Origin: Streptomyces sp. XY006 | GTDB taxonomy: Bacteria; Actinomycetota; Actinomycetes; Streptomycetales; Streptomycetaceae | NCBI RefSeq assembly: GCF_002237655.1 | Contig: NZ_NOKT01000004.1 | Span: 186,001 to 250,000, forward strand | Direction: 5' to 3' | DNA: 64,000 nt | In this document: one piece after another, positions 26,752-34,906 of the stretch | Position numbering within the stretch: the first letter of the stretch is position 1 | Layout of the letters: every line of letters begins with the position of its first letter | Notes under the pieces: model-generated | Seen by the model: the letters and a program-made list of their open reading frames with translations, nothing else | What the model was told of the DNA's origin: nothing | Databases searched by the model: none | Translations under genes and position numbers: made by a program

Positions 26752-27458
26752 TGGACGCCAGCAGTCTCTCCATCCTCGACCGGCGCATCACCGACTGCCG
26801 GGCCTGCCCGCGGCTGGTCTCCTGGCGCGAGGAAGTGGCCCGCGGCAAGCGCGCCGCCTTTGCGGACTGGACCTACTGGGGCCGGCCGGTGCCCGGGTTC
26901 GGGCCGGCGGACGCCCGGCTCCTGATCGTGGGACTGGCCCCCGCGGCCCACGGCGGCAACCGCACCGGCCGGATGTTCACCGGCGACCGCTCCGGGGACG
27001 TCCTCTACAAGGCGCTCCACGACGTGGGGCTCGCCTCGCAGCCCACCTCCTCGCACGTGGGGGACGGGCTGGAGCTGTATGGCGTGCGGGTCACCGCGCC
27101 CGTGCACTGCGCTCCGCCCGCGAACAAGCCCACGCCCGGCGAGCGGGACACCTGCCGCCCCTGGCTCGTGCAGGAACTGCGGTTGCTGCGCCCGACGCTG
27201 CGGGCCGTCGTGGTGCTCGGCCGGTTCGGCTGGCAGGCCGCGCTGCCCGCGTTCGCCGAGGCGGGCTGGCCCGTGCCCCGGCCCCGTCCCGCCTTCGCCC
27301 ACGGGGCCCGGTACCTGCTGGACGACCTGGAGCTCTTCGGCTGCTTCCACGTCAGCCAGCGCAACACCTTCACGGGCCGGCTCACCCCCGTGATGCTCCG
27401 CGATGTGCTGCGCACGGCGGCGCGGGCGGCGGGACTCGACCCGGCCGACGAGGTCTAG
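26751..27458 (+). CDS. Type-5 uracil-DNA glycosylase (UdgB)
   Basis: Base-excision-repair enzyme of the family-5 UDG group, 235 aa from ATG 26751. It carries the motif LIVGLAPAAHGGNRTGRMFTGD (motif 1 region) and the C-terminal FHVSQRNTFTGRLTP (motif 3 with the Ser/His-like site). Four Cys expected to hold an Fe-S cluster are visible: DCRACPRL near the N-terminus and HCAPP...DTCRPW in the middle. Family-5 enzymes lack the polar catalytic Asp/Asn and act on uracil and deaminated purines. It is translationally coupled to the MFS gene and ends in a CTAG shared with the convergent GntR stop. Confidence 0.88.
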   Translation: MDASSLSILDRRITDCRACPRLVSWREEVARGKRAAFADWTYWGRPVPGFGPADARLLIVGLAPAAHGGNRTGRMFTGDRSGDVLYKALHDVGLASQPTSSHVGDGLELYGVRVTAPVHCAPPANKPTPGERDTCRPWLVQELRLLRPTLRAVVVLGRFGWQAALPAFAEAGWPVPRPRPAFAHGARYLLDDLELFGCFHVSQRNTFTGRLTPVMLRDVLRTAARAAGLDPADEV

Positions 27459-28108
27459 GGAGCCTCCTCGCCGAACAGGTGCCGCACGGTGGAGCGGTAG
27501 TTGGTCCGCACGTGCGTCAGCGCGTGCGCGCGGGCCCGGTCCGGGTCGCCCGAGGCGATGGCCTCGTACAGCTCGCGGTGCTCCACGAGCAGTTGGGGCC
27601 ACTCCTCGTTGCGGCGGGTCATCCAGCGCAGCCGCCCGGCGACCGGCTCCAGGGCCTCGGTGAGCAGGCTGTTGCCGGCCATGGCCACGATGCGGTCGTG
27701 CAGCCGGCTGTTGACGTCGGTGATCGCCTCGGCGTCCCCGGCCTCGGTGGCGGCGGCCGCGCGGTCGAGGAGCTCCCGGACCTCGGCCAGGTCCTCGGGG
27801 GTCGCACGGGACGCGGCGAGTCCGGCGGCGTAGACCTCAAGGGCCTCGCGCAGTTCGAAGAGTTCCTTGACGTCGGTGGGGGTGAGGCGGCGTACCACCG
27901 TGCGGCGGGGCGTCTCGAAGTGGACGAAGCCCTCGGCCACCAGGGCGCGGATCGCCTCCCGGACCGGCACGCGTGAGACGCCGAAGCGTTCCGCCAGCTC
28001 GCGTTCGACCAGGCGGTCGCCGGGAAGCAGGCTGCCCGCGATGATCTGCTGCCGCAGCTCGGACGTGACGCGTTCGCGCACCGCTCCCAGGGGTTCGATC
28101 TTCGTCAT
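27455..28108 (-). CDS. GntR-family (FCD domain) transcriptional regulator
   Basis: 217-aa repressor-type regulator. ATG 28108 (MTKIEPLG) is used; ATG 28117 is possible. N-terminal winged helix (RERVTSELRQQIIAGSLLPGDRLVERELAERFGVSRVPVREAIRAL) and C-terminal FCD ligand domain (LFELREALEVYAAGLAA, metal/ligand residues in DVNSRLHDRIVAMAGN and VEHRELYEAIASGD). It is divergent from the NCS1 permease gene. The perfect palindrome GTTTGGTATACCAAAC between them fits FCD-type operators (T-GGTATACC-A) and is the probable target. The effector may be a hydantoin, allantoin or nucleobase-related compound (inference). Confidence 0.9.
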   Translation of the reverse strand: MTKIEPLGAVRERVTSELRQQIIAGSLLPGDRLVERELAERFGVSRVPVREAIRALVAEGFVHFETPRRTVVRRLTPTDVKELFELREALEVYAAGLAASRATPEDLAEVRELLDRAAAATEAGDAEAITDVNSRLHDRIVAMAGNSLLTEALEPVAGRLRWMTRRNEEWPQLLVEHRELYEAIASGDPDRARAHALTHVRTNYRSTVRHLFGEEAP

Positions 28109-28200
28109 GCCGCCCATCCTCGCCGACGCGAGGGGTCTTTTACGGAGCGTTAACGGGAGCGATATCCGTCGGAACGGTTGACGACGAGACCATGGCGGCA

Positions 28201-28216
28201 GTTTGGTATACCAAAC
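28201..28216. promoter_or_regulatory. GntR/FCD operator palindrome
   Basis: GTTTGGTATACCAAAC is a perfect 16-bp palindrome in the divergent region, 58 bp before the permease GTG and 93 bp before the regulator ATG. Its TGGTATACCA core is typical of FCD-GntR binding sites. Confidence 0.85.
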
Positions 28217-28273
28217 ACGTCGTGCAGCCCCCCACAGCGCAGTCCTCCGTCGTCCCCCTGCTCTGGAGGCCCC

Positions 28274-29725
28274 GTGTCCCTCGCCGACCGTGCCGCAGCC
28301 ACCGGCACCCCCGCGTTCGTCCCCGATCCCCGGCTCACCAACGAAGACCTCGCGCCCGCCAAGAAGCGCAACTGGAAGGTCTTCGACCTCTTCGCCATGT
28401 GGATGTCCGACGTCCACAACCTCGGCAACTACACGTTCGCCGCCGGACTGCTCTTCCTCGGCATGAACGTCTGGCAGATCTTCACGTCCCTGCTCGTCGG
28501 GTTCGTGATCATCTACATCGGCATGAACTGGATGGGGAAGATCGGCCAGCGCCACGGCGTGCCCTTCCCGGTGGTCAGCCGCATCGCGTTCGGCATCTGG
28601 GGCGCCAACATCCCGGCGCTGATCAGGGCCGTGATCGCCATCATGTGGTACGGCATCCAGACCTACCTCGCCTCCGTCGCCGTCAACGTCATGCTGCTGG
28701 CGGCCTGGCCGGGTCTGGAGTCCTGGACGCACAACTCCTTCCTGGGCCTTGACGCGCTCGGCTGGGTCTCCTTCATCGCCCTGTGGCTGGTGCAGGCGGC
28801 GATCATCAGCCGGGGCATGGAGTCGGTCCGCAAGTTCCAGGACTTCTGCGGCCCGGCGATCTGGCTCGTGATGATCGCGCTGGCCGTGTGGATCCTGGCC
28901 AAGGCCGGCTGGACGATCTCCCTCACCTCCACCCCGCACCCGGTGTCGGTCGGCGAGCAGTGGCGCCAGTGGTTCGGCGCGATCGGCCTGGTCCTGGCCA
29001 CGTACGGCACGCTGATGCTCAACTTCTGCGACTTCTCCCGCTTCGCGCCCGACTACGCGTCCGTCAAGCGCGGCAACTTCTGGGGCCTGCCCGTCAACTC
29101 CACGGCCTTCGTGATCGTCTCGGTCATCGTCACCGCGGGCGCCTTCGAGGTCTTCGGCAAGGAGATCACCGACCCCGCCTACCTGGTCGCCGAGATCGGC
29201 AACACCTGGGTACTGGTGGTGGGCGCCCTGACCTTCGCCATCGCCACCATGGGCGTCAACATCGTCGCCAACTTCGTCTCCCCGGCCTACGACCTGGCCA
29301 ACGTCTGGCCGCAGAAGATCACCTTCAAGGTCGGCGGCATGATCAGCACCGTCGCGGCCCTGCTGGTCACCCCCTGGAACCTCTTCTCCAACCCGACCGT
29401 CGTCAACTACTTCCTCGGCGGCCTCGGCGCCTTCCTGGGCCCGCTCTTCGGCGTGATCATGGTCGACTACTACTGGGTCAAGCGCGGCCGCGTGAACGTC
29501 GACGAACTGTTCGACGCCACGCCCGGCTCCCGCTACCACTACCGCAGGGGCTTCAACCCCAAGGCCCTGTGGGCGTTCCTGCCGGCGGCCGGGGTCGCGG
29601 CGGTGCTCGCCCTGGTGACGACTTTCAGCGACGTGGCGCCCTACTCCTGGTTCATCGGCACGGCCATCGCGGCCGGACTGTACGCGGCGCTGTGCCGCCC
29701 CGAGCGTGCCACCGCGGAGGTCTGA
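28274..29725 (+). CDS. NCS1-family nucleobase/hydantoin:cation symporter
   Basis: 483-aa membrane permease. GTG 28274 with TGGAGG upstream; the N-terminus is MSLADRAAATG. The family signature NWKVFDLFAMWMSDVHNLGNYTF precedes about twelve helices. IRAVIAIMWYGIQTYLAS and LMLNFCDFSRFAP are the canonical NCS1 substrate-site segments, and GVIMVDYYWVKRG closes the fold. Candidates are allantoin, hydantoin, cytosine or uracil. The racemase-like gene starts 5 nt after its stop, so the two form an operon under the palindromic operator. Confidence 0.92.
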   Translation: MSLADRAAATGTPAFVPDPRLTNEDLAPAKKRNWKVFDLFAMWMSDVHNLGNYTFAAGLLFLGMNVWQIFTSLLVGFVIIYIGMNWMGKIGQRHGVPFPVVSRIAFGIWGANIPALIRAVIAIMWYGIQTYLASVAVNVMLLAAWPGLESWTHNSFLGLDALGWVSFIALWLVQAAIISRGMESVRKFQDFCGPAIWLVMIALAVWILAKAGWTISLTSTPHPVSVGEQWRQWFGAIGLVLATYGTLMLNFCDFSRFAPDYASVKRGNFWGLPVNSTAFVIVSVIVTAGAFEVFGKEITDPAYLVAEIGNTWVLVVGALTFAIATMGVNIVANFVSPAYDLANVWPQKITFKVGGMISTVAALLVTPWNLFSNPTVVNYFLGGLGAFLGPLFGVIMVDYYWVKRGRVNVDELFDATPGSRYHYRRGFNPKALWAFLPAAGVAAVLALVTTFSDVAPYSWFIGTAIAAGLYAALCRPERATAEV

Positions 29726-29730
29726 GAGAC

Positions 29731-30459
29731 GTGCGGATCGTCGTCACCAACTGCAACACCACGCAGGAGATGACCGAGGAGATCGTGCGAGGTGCCCGGG
29801 CCGCCGCAGGCCCGGGCACCACCGTGACCGGACTGACCCCCGCCTGGGGGCCCGCGTCCGCGGAGGGCTGGCTCGACAGCTACCTGTCCGCCGCGGCCGT
29901 CCTGGACACGCTGCGGACCTACGACGGGCCGCCGTACGACGCCGTGGTCATGGCCGGGTTCGGGGAGCACGGGCGCGAGGGCGTACGGGAGCTGGTCGAC
30001 GTCCCGGTCGTCGACATCACCGAGGCGGCGGCCCATCTGGCCTGCCTGCTCGGCCGCCGCTACGGCGTCGTCACCACGCTGGAGCGGTCCCGCGGCCAGA
30101 TCGAGGACAGCCTGGAGACGGCCGGCGTCGCCCGGAACTGCGCCGCGGTCGTCGGCACGGGCCTGAACGTGCTCGACCTCGCCGACGACGAGCGCACCGA
30201 GACGGCGTTCCTCGCCGCCGCCGAGCGGGCCTGCGCGGCCGGGGCGGAGGTGCTGGTGCTGGGCTGCGCCGGCATGACGGGCCTGCAGCGCGTGGTCGCG
30301 GAGAAGCTCGGCCTGCCGGTCGTCGACGGGGTCGCCGCGGCGGTCAGGCTGGCGGAGTCGCTGGTGGCGCTGGGGCTGACCACCAGCCGGGCGGGCAGCT
30401 ACGCCGAGCCGCTGCCCAAACGCCGGGTGTGGGGGAGGCCGCTGGGCGGTGGGTCATGA
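29731..30459 (+). CDS. Asp/Glu/hydantoin racemase-superfamily enzyme with one catalytic Cys
   Basis: 242-aa cytoplasmic enzyme of the hydantoin-racemase/AroM/arylmalonate-decarboxylase superfamily, GTG 29731. MRIVVTNCNTTQEMT matches the phosphate/carboxylate-binding NPN-type start. The second catalytic position is Cys179 in LVLGCAGMTG. At the first position, where hydantoin racemases have Cys, this protein has Gly76 (VVMAGFGEHG). Arylmalonate decarboxylase has the same Gly/Cys arrangement, so decarboxylation or another one-base reaction is possible. It is co-transcribed with the NCS1 permease. The stop codon lies in the first unit of a 27-bp tandem array. Confidence 0.82.
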   Translation: MRIVVTNCNTTQEMTEEIVRGARAAAGPGTTVTGLTPAWGPASAEGWLDSYLSAAAVLDTLRTYDGPPYDAVVMAGFGEHGREGVRELVDVPVVDITEAAAHLACLLGRRYGVVTTLERSRGQIEDSLETAGVARNCAAVVGTGLNVLDLADDERTETAFLAAAERACAAGAEVLVLGCAGMTGLQRVVAEKLGLPVVDGVAAAVRLAESLVALGLTTSRAGSYAEPLPKRRVWGRPLGGGS

Positions 30460-30515
30460 CGGAGGCCGCTGGGCGGTGGGTCATGACGGAGGCCGCAGGG
30501 CGGTTGCTCATGACG
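30435..30515. repeat. Tandem array, three units of 27 bp, containing both convergent stops
   Basis: Units at 30435-30461, 30462-30488 and 30489-30515 each begin GAGGCCGC(T/A)GGGCGGT and end TCATGACG. TCATGA reads as Ser-stop on both strands. The plus gene stops in unit 1 (30457-30459) and the minus gene in unit 3 (30508-30510). Confidence 0.95.
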
Positions 30516-31114
30516 GGCCGTCGAGGGTGACGTCGTCGCGATGGGCCCCGTAGAAGGCCGCCTGGCGGGCCATGACCTCCCGCATCCCGGTGCCGCGCGG
30601 CATGCCGTACACGGTCCCGGGGAAGTCCAGCGCCTCCTGGACCTGCCACAGCTCGTCGTGCTCCCCGGGTGCGAAGAGCCGCGCCCGGGGTGCTCCCGCC
30701 GCGATCCAGCCGATTGGGCAGGACCGTGCCGGGCGGCAGCACGGAGTTGACGTGCAGCACACTGTGGATGCGCAGTTCGGAGCCGGCGCCCGCGACGGCC
30801 CCGGGAAAGACGCAGGCGCCGGTGGCCACGAAGACCTCGTCCTCCAGCGTCCCCCCGTTGACATGCGCGTGCGGCCCCACGAGGACGGCGTCCCCGAGCA
30901 CGGCGGGGTGCCGGGCCCGCCCCCGTACCAGCGCGTTCTCCATCACGACGACGTCCGAGCCCACCCGCACCCGCCCGTCCTCCGCCGTGAGCACGGCACC
31001 GTGCAGCACCCGGCTGCGCTCACCGAGGACGACGGCCCCGCACAGCACGGCCGTCGGGGCGACGTACGCGGACTCGGGGACGACGGGGCGCTGCCCGCGG
31101 TGCTCGATCAACAT
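30508..31114 (-). pseudogene. Gamma-carbonic-anhydrase-like hexapeptide protein, frameshifted
   Basis: Left-handed beta-helix protein of the gamma-CA/PaaY/transferase-hexapeptide family. From ATG 31114 the frame reads MLIEHRGQRPVVPESAYVAP and the hexapeptide coils (VLHGAVLTAEDG, AVLVGPHAHVNGG, SELRIHSVLHVNSVLPPGTVLP) to about residue 133. The frame then leaves the family, while the next frame takes over with IGWIAAGAPRARLFAPGEHDELW to the natural end VTLDGPS. One extra A in CCCAATCGG (minus strand, near 30714-30715) explains it. Removing it restores about 201 aa. It may be a real pseudogene or a sequencing error. RidA ends 12 nt upstream, so the two are co-transcribed. Confidence 0.82.
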
Positions 31115-31126
31115 GGCGGTCCTCGC

Positions 31127-31528
31127 CTACTCGGGTACGACGGCTGTCGCCGTGATCTCCACCAGCTGTCCCGAGTACCCCAGGCAGGCCACGCCGATCA
31201 GCGTCGAGGAGTGCGGACCGGCACTGAGCCCCGACGCCTCGACGACGGCCCACACGGCGGACAGCACGGCCGGCTCGCCGCTCACCACGTACACGTCGGT
31301 CGCCACGACATGCTCCAGATCGCTGCCGACGGCCTGCAGTTGCTCGCGCAGATTGGCGATCACCTGTTCGGCCTGCCGCACGGGATCCCCGGGCCCGACG
31401 AGCTCCCCCCGGGCGTCCAGGGGCACGGAGCCGGCGAGGAACGCCAGCCGCGTGCCGGCCTCGACCACGGAGGCGTGGGAGTAGGAGGGCGGCGGGAAGA
31501 GGCTCGGGACGGTGACACGGCGGATCAC
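31127..31528 (-). CDS. RidA family (YjgF/UK114) protein
   Basis: 133-aa enamine/imine deaminase-type protein, GTG 31528 with CGGAG upstream. The fold signatures are PPPSYSHASVVEAG, LAFLAGSVPLDARGELVG, QAEQVIANLREQLQAVG and the C-terminal GYSGQLVEITATAVVPE. The canonical RidA Arg of the IPEPxxR-type motif is not where RidA proper has it, so it is a Rid subfamily other than RidA itself. Its position next to the NCS1/racemase locus recalls RutC in pyrimidine breakdown, but the other Rut genes are absent. It is followed 12 nt later by the gamma-CA-like gene. Confidence 0.85.
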   Translation of the reverse strand: MIRRVTVPSLFPPPSYSHASVVEAGTRLAFLAGSVPLDARGELVGPGDPVRQAEQVIANLREQLQAVGSDLEHVVATDVYVVSGEPAVLSAVWAVVEASGLSAGPHSSTLIGVACLGYSGQLVEITATAVVPE

Positions 31529-31660
31529 GTGAGGGCTCCGATCTGCGCACGAGGACGCTGCGGACGGCAACCGGGCAACCCGCCGATCATGCGCGGCCCG
31601 GCCGCCCCTGCACACCCGGATTTCGCTTCACCCCGGCCGCGGGGGAGGCGGTCGGCGCCG

Positions 31661-32659
31661 TCACGTGACCCGCGCGAACTGGACGCGGGTCGGCTGCACC
31701 GCGTCCGGGCGCACGGTGACGCCCTCGACGGTGAGGCGCTCGCCGTGGAGGTCGGTCAGCCGCAGGGGGCCGCCGCAGCCGGTGCCGTCGGGGGAGAGGA
31801 AGTAGTTGTACTCCGTGCGGGTCAGCCGCTGCCAGCCGCTGCCCGTGCGGACCTCGAGGCGGGCCAGGGGGTTGCGGTGCCCGAGGGCCTGGATGCCGCA
31901 CCAGTGGCGGCTGGAGCCGGTCTTGTAGCGGATCGAGATCGTGTCGGACGTGGCCGGGCTCAGCAGGCTCCAGCTGACCGGTATCCGGCCCGTGGACAGG
32001 CCGGCGAGCTTCGCGAAGGCCTGCTTGCTGAGGTCCAGCTGCCCCGGGGCGCAGGGCAGCGGGCACTCGTTGGTGACCCGGACCGTGACGGAGGCGCCGT
32101 TCGCCGCGCGGACCAGGAGGTACGCCCCGCACGCCGCCGACGTCTCGTAGTCGGTGTGGCTCATCGCCGCGACCATCAGGTCGGGGCTCGGGCCGAACGA
32201 ACAGGCACCGTCACCGTCCGCGGCGTCGTAGTGGGTGGCGACGCCCCGGTACGTGACGCCCGGCGCGATCCGCCCCGCCGCCGTGCCGGACGCCGGCCGT
32301 GCCGGGGACCGCGGGGCGGTGGTGGGCGAGGGGCGCGCGGACGGGGTGGCCGGTGCGGAGGTCCGGCCCGGGGACGCCGCGGAGGGCCCCGGCTTCGCCT
32401 TCGCGGCCGGTGCCGGCTTCCCGGGCGCGGTCCCCGCGCTCCCGGGCGCGGTCCCCGCGCTCGGCCGGCCGCCCGCGTCCGGCCCGGCGGCCGTGCGCAC
32501 GGTGTCCGGCTCACCGCCGGGGCGGAGCGCCACCACGAGACAGACGACGAGCCCCACGGCTGCCACGACGGCCGCGGAGAGCAGTGCCGTGCGCCGCTTG
32601 CGCGCGGGACGGGGACGGCGGTGGGATGCGGATGCCACGGATGAGTCCTTCGGGTCCAT
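31661..32659 (-). CDS. Expansin (EXLX1) family cellulose-binding protein, membrane-anchored or secreted
   Basis: 332-aa bacterial expansin-like protein. ATG 32659 (MDPKDSSVAS) is chosen. A basic N-terminus and one hydrophobic helix (ALLSAAVVAAVGLVVCLVVAL) are followed by an Ala/Pro/Ser-rich linker of about 70 residues. Then come the expansin double-psi barrel (YRGVATHYDAADGDGACSFG, VRVTNECPLPCAPGQLDLS) and the C-terminal beta-sandwich binding domain (VSWSLLSPATSDTISIRYKTG..., GGPLRLTDLHGERL). Such proteins loosen cellulose or wall polysaccharides without hydrolysis. It is divergent from the FUSC gene. Confidence 0.87.
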   Translation of the reverse strand: MDPKDSSVASASHRRPRPARKRRTALLSAAVVAAVGLVVCLVVALRPGGEPDTVRTAAGPDAGGRPSAGTAPGSAGTAPGKPAPAAKAKPGPSAASPGRTSAPATPSARPSPTTAPRSPARPASGTAAGRIAPGVTYRGVATHYDAADGDGACSFGPSPDLMVAAMSHTDYETSAACGAYLLVRAANGASVTVRVTNECPLPCAPGQLDLSKQAFAKLAGLSTGRIPVSWSLLSPATSDTISIRYKTGSSRHWCGIQALGHRNPLARLEVRTGSGWQRLTRTEYNYFLSPDGTGCGGPLRLTDLHGERLTVEGVTVRPDAVQPTRVQFARVT

Positions 32660-32982
32660 GCGCGGTCGGGGAGAACGCGCGCTTCCGACTCGTCTGTGGC
32701 CGCCGGGCCCGGAAAGGTTGCCGCCGGGAGCCGCTCCGTGCGGACCCGCCGGGCAGCCCGCCGCGTGCGAACCCCCTTGGCGGCCCGCCGCTCGCGCACG
32801 CACCGGTTGCGTACATCGCGCACGCACCGGTTGCGTACATAAAGAACGCGGCTGTCGAGGCCCTTCGTCACGTTCCGGAAACCTGCCCTCCAGGAACCCC
32901 GCCTACCGTGGAGGCCACACCACGCCCCGGCCACCGTCGCCCGAAGGCCCACCCCTGCCTCCGGCCAGACGACAGGAGCCCC
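32660..32982. other. Divergent intergenic region, expansin / FUSC
   Basis: 323 bp with no supported gene. It holds a perfect pair of 24-bp tandem repeats (32793-32840) and several GGCGGCCCGCCG-like GC blocks; promoters for both genes must lie here. Confidence 0.5.
32793..32840. repeat. Perfect 24-bp tandem duplication
   Basis: CGCGCACGCACCGGTTGCGT plus ACAT occurs twice head-to-tail at 32793-32816 and 32817-32840. It lies midway between the expansin and FUSC starts, so it may carry regulator or promoter sequence. Confidence 0.93.
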
Positions 32983-34875
32983 GTGTCCCGCCGCCCCACG
33001 CCGCACCTTCCGCCCTGGCTCGCGCACGCCCTGCGCGCTCAGCGGGGCCCGGTTCCCTGGAGCGCGGTGACGCGGGGGGCCCTGTCGGCCGGACCGCTGC
33101 TGCTCGTGGCCGTCGCGACCGGGCACACCTCCCTCGGCGTGGTCGCCGCCATCGCCGCCATGCTCGCCGGGATCAACGACCGGCCCGGAAGCCGGCGGGC
33201 CTCCGTCAAGCGGCTCGGGGTGCCCGCGCTGGGCGGGGCCCTGGGACTGGTCGTCGGCACCTACGCGGGCCAGGAGACCGGCGCGGTCGTGCTCACCGCG
33301 CTGTTCACGGTCGTCGGCCTGGTCGCCGGCGGCATGAGCGCGGTGGGGCCCGTCGCGTCCGCCACCGGCACGCAGCTGCTCGTCGGCGCCGCGGTCGGGG
33401 CCGGGATGCCGCTGCCGGAACCCGGCTGGGAGCGCGCGCTGGCCTTTCTCGCCGGCGCCGGCTGGCTGCTGCTGCTCCGGCTGGCGCTGCCCACGCCCGG
33501 ATCGCTCGCCGGGGACTTCCGGTTCGACGGGGAGCGGCAGGCGGTGGCCGGGGTGTACGACGCCGTCGCGGATCTCCTCGACGCCGTCGGCGGGCCCGAC
33601 GCCATCCGCCGCCGGGCCGCGCTCACCGCCGCCCTCGACCATGCCCAGGACGCCCTGGCCGGACCCCGGTTGCGGCGCTACGCCTCCTCGTCCGCCGAGC
33701 GGCGGCTGCACGCGCAGTACGCCGCCGCCCTCCCGCTCGCCGAGGCCGCCACCGCGCTGGCCTGGGCGGAGGAGGCCGTGTCCGGACGGGCTTCAGAAGG
33801 CCCCAGGCGACTCGCCGCCGCCGTACGCGGCAACACCCACACCGGCCCCCTGCCCGCCCCCTCCCGCTCGGCTCCCGCCCTGCGCGCCCTCGACGACGCC
33901 CTGCTGCACGCCGCCGAGGTGTTCGACCAGGGCCGGGCCGGCGAGCTGCACACCCGGACCCGTACCGCCGGGGACCGGCTGCGCGCCGCCCTCGGAGGCG
34001 CCGGACGCGAGTACGGGCTGCGCGTCGCCCTCTGCTTCGGGGCCAGTGCGGCCGTCGCCCAGGCCCTGCACCTCAGCCGGTGGTATGGGCAGCACGAGCA
34101 CTGGTACTGGCTGCCCGCCACCGCCGTCTTCCTGGTCAAGCCCGACCTGGGACCGCTGGCCTCGCGCGTGCTGAACCGGGCCGCCGGGACCGTGCTCGGC
34201 GCGCTGCTCTTCGCCGGGTTCGCCGCGGTCCTGCCCCGGCCCGAGGGGCTGATCGCGCTCGTCGCCCTCAGCGGCGCGCTGATCCCCGTCGCCACCCGCC
34301 ACTTCGCCGCCCAGACGGCCGTCGTCACCGTCCTCGTCCTGGCCCTGGTCATGGTCGGCGGCGAACCGCAGGCCTCCGCGGGCCGGATCGGCGAGACACT
34401 GCTGGCCTGCGCGATCGTGCTGATCGTGGGCCACCTGCCGATGCCCGGGCAGTACGGCGGCGGAGTGCGCGCCCGGCTCGCGGCGGCGAGCGAGGCCGCC
34501 CACGCCTACCTCACCCACGTCCTCGACGAGGCCGACGCCCCGCGCATCGGCACCGCCGGCACCCCCTCCGGCCACCGGGCCACCCGCTGGACCCTGCGCC
34601 GCGAGGCGTACCGCACCCTCGCCGAGGCCCGTACGGCCATCTCCCTGGCCGCCCACGAACTGCCCGCCCTCGCCCGGCACACCGAGGGCGCGGACGAGGT
34701 GGCCGGCCTCCTCGAACGGCTCGTCGACACGACGACCGCCTGCGCGGTGCACCTGGACGACACGGGCCGGATCGGGCGCCGCCACCGGGAACGGCTGACC
34801 GCCGTCCTCACCGAACTCGCCATACCGGCCGAGCGCCTGGGGCTGCGCGTGCCCCCGACGACCCTCGCCGGGTAG
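32983..34875 (+). CDS. FUSC family membrane protein (aromatic-acid-exporter-like)
   Basis: 630-aa inner-membrane protein of the fusaric-acid-resistance/YccS type. GTG 32983 with CAGGAG upstream. Two blocks of hydrophobic helices frame a long soluble helical domain: block 1 residues about 25-160 (GPLLLVAVATGHTSLGVVAAIAAM... ALGGALGLVVGTYAG), soluble part about 170-340, block 2 about 345-490 (VALCFGASAAVAQALHL, YWLPATAVFLVKPDLGPLASRVLNR), and a helical C-terminus. The segment TAVFLVKPDLGPLASRVLNRAAGT is the FUSC signature. The exported substrate is unknown. It converges with the EEP nuclease gene 31 bp away. Confidence 0.87.
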   Translation: MSRRPTPHLPPWLAHALRAQRGPVPWSAVTRGALSAGPLLLVAVATGHTSLGVVAAIAAMLAGINDRPGSRRASVKRLGVPALGGALGLVVGTYAGQETGAVVLTALFTVVGLVAGGMSAVGPVASATGTQLLVGAAVGAGMPLPEPGWERALAFLAGAGWLLLLRLALPTPGSLAGDFRFDGERQAVAGVYDAVADLLDAVGGPDAIRRRAALTAALDHAQDALAGPRLRRYASSSAERRLHAQYAAALPLAEAATALAWAEEAVSGRASEGPRRLAAAVRGNTHTGPLPAPSRSAPALRALDDALLHAAEVFDQGRAGELHTRTRTAGDRLRAALGGAGREYGLRVALCFGASAAVAQALHLSRWYGQHEHWYWLPATAVFLVKPDLGPLASRVLNRAAGTVLGALLFAGFAAVLPRPEGLIALVALSGALIPVATRHFAAQTAVVTVLVLALVMVGGEPQASAGRIGETLLACAIVLIVGHLPMPGQYGGGVRARLAAASEAAHAYLTHVLDEADAPRIGTAGTPSGHRATRWTLRREAYRTLAEARTAISLAAHELPALARHTEGADEVAGLLERLVDTTTACAVHLDDTGRIGRRHRERLTAVLTELAIPAERLGLRVPPTTLAG

Positions 34876-34906
34876 CGGGCCCCGGCGCACCGCACCCCGT
34901 GTCCGT

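Noticed and set aside
30060-30383. 107-codon minus-strand frame within the racemase-like gene
   Set aside because: Antisense Ser/Arg/Thr-rich shadow with no RBS.
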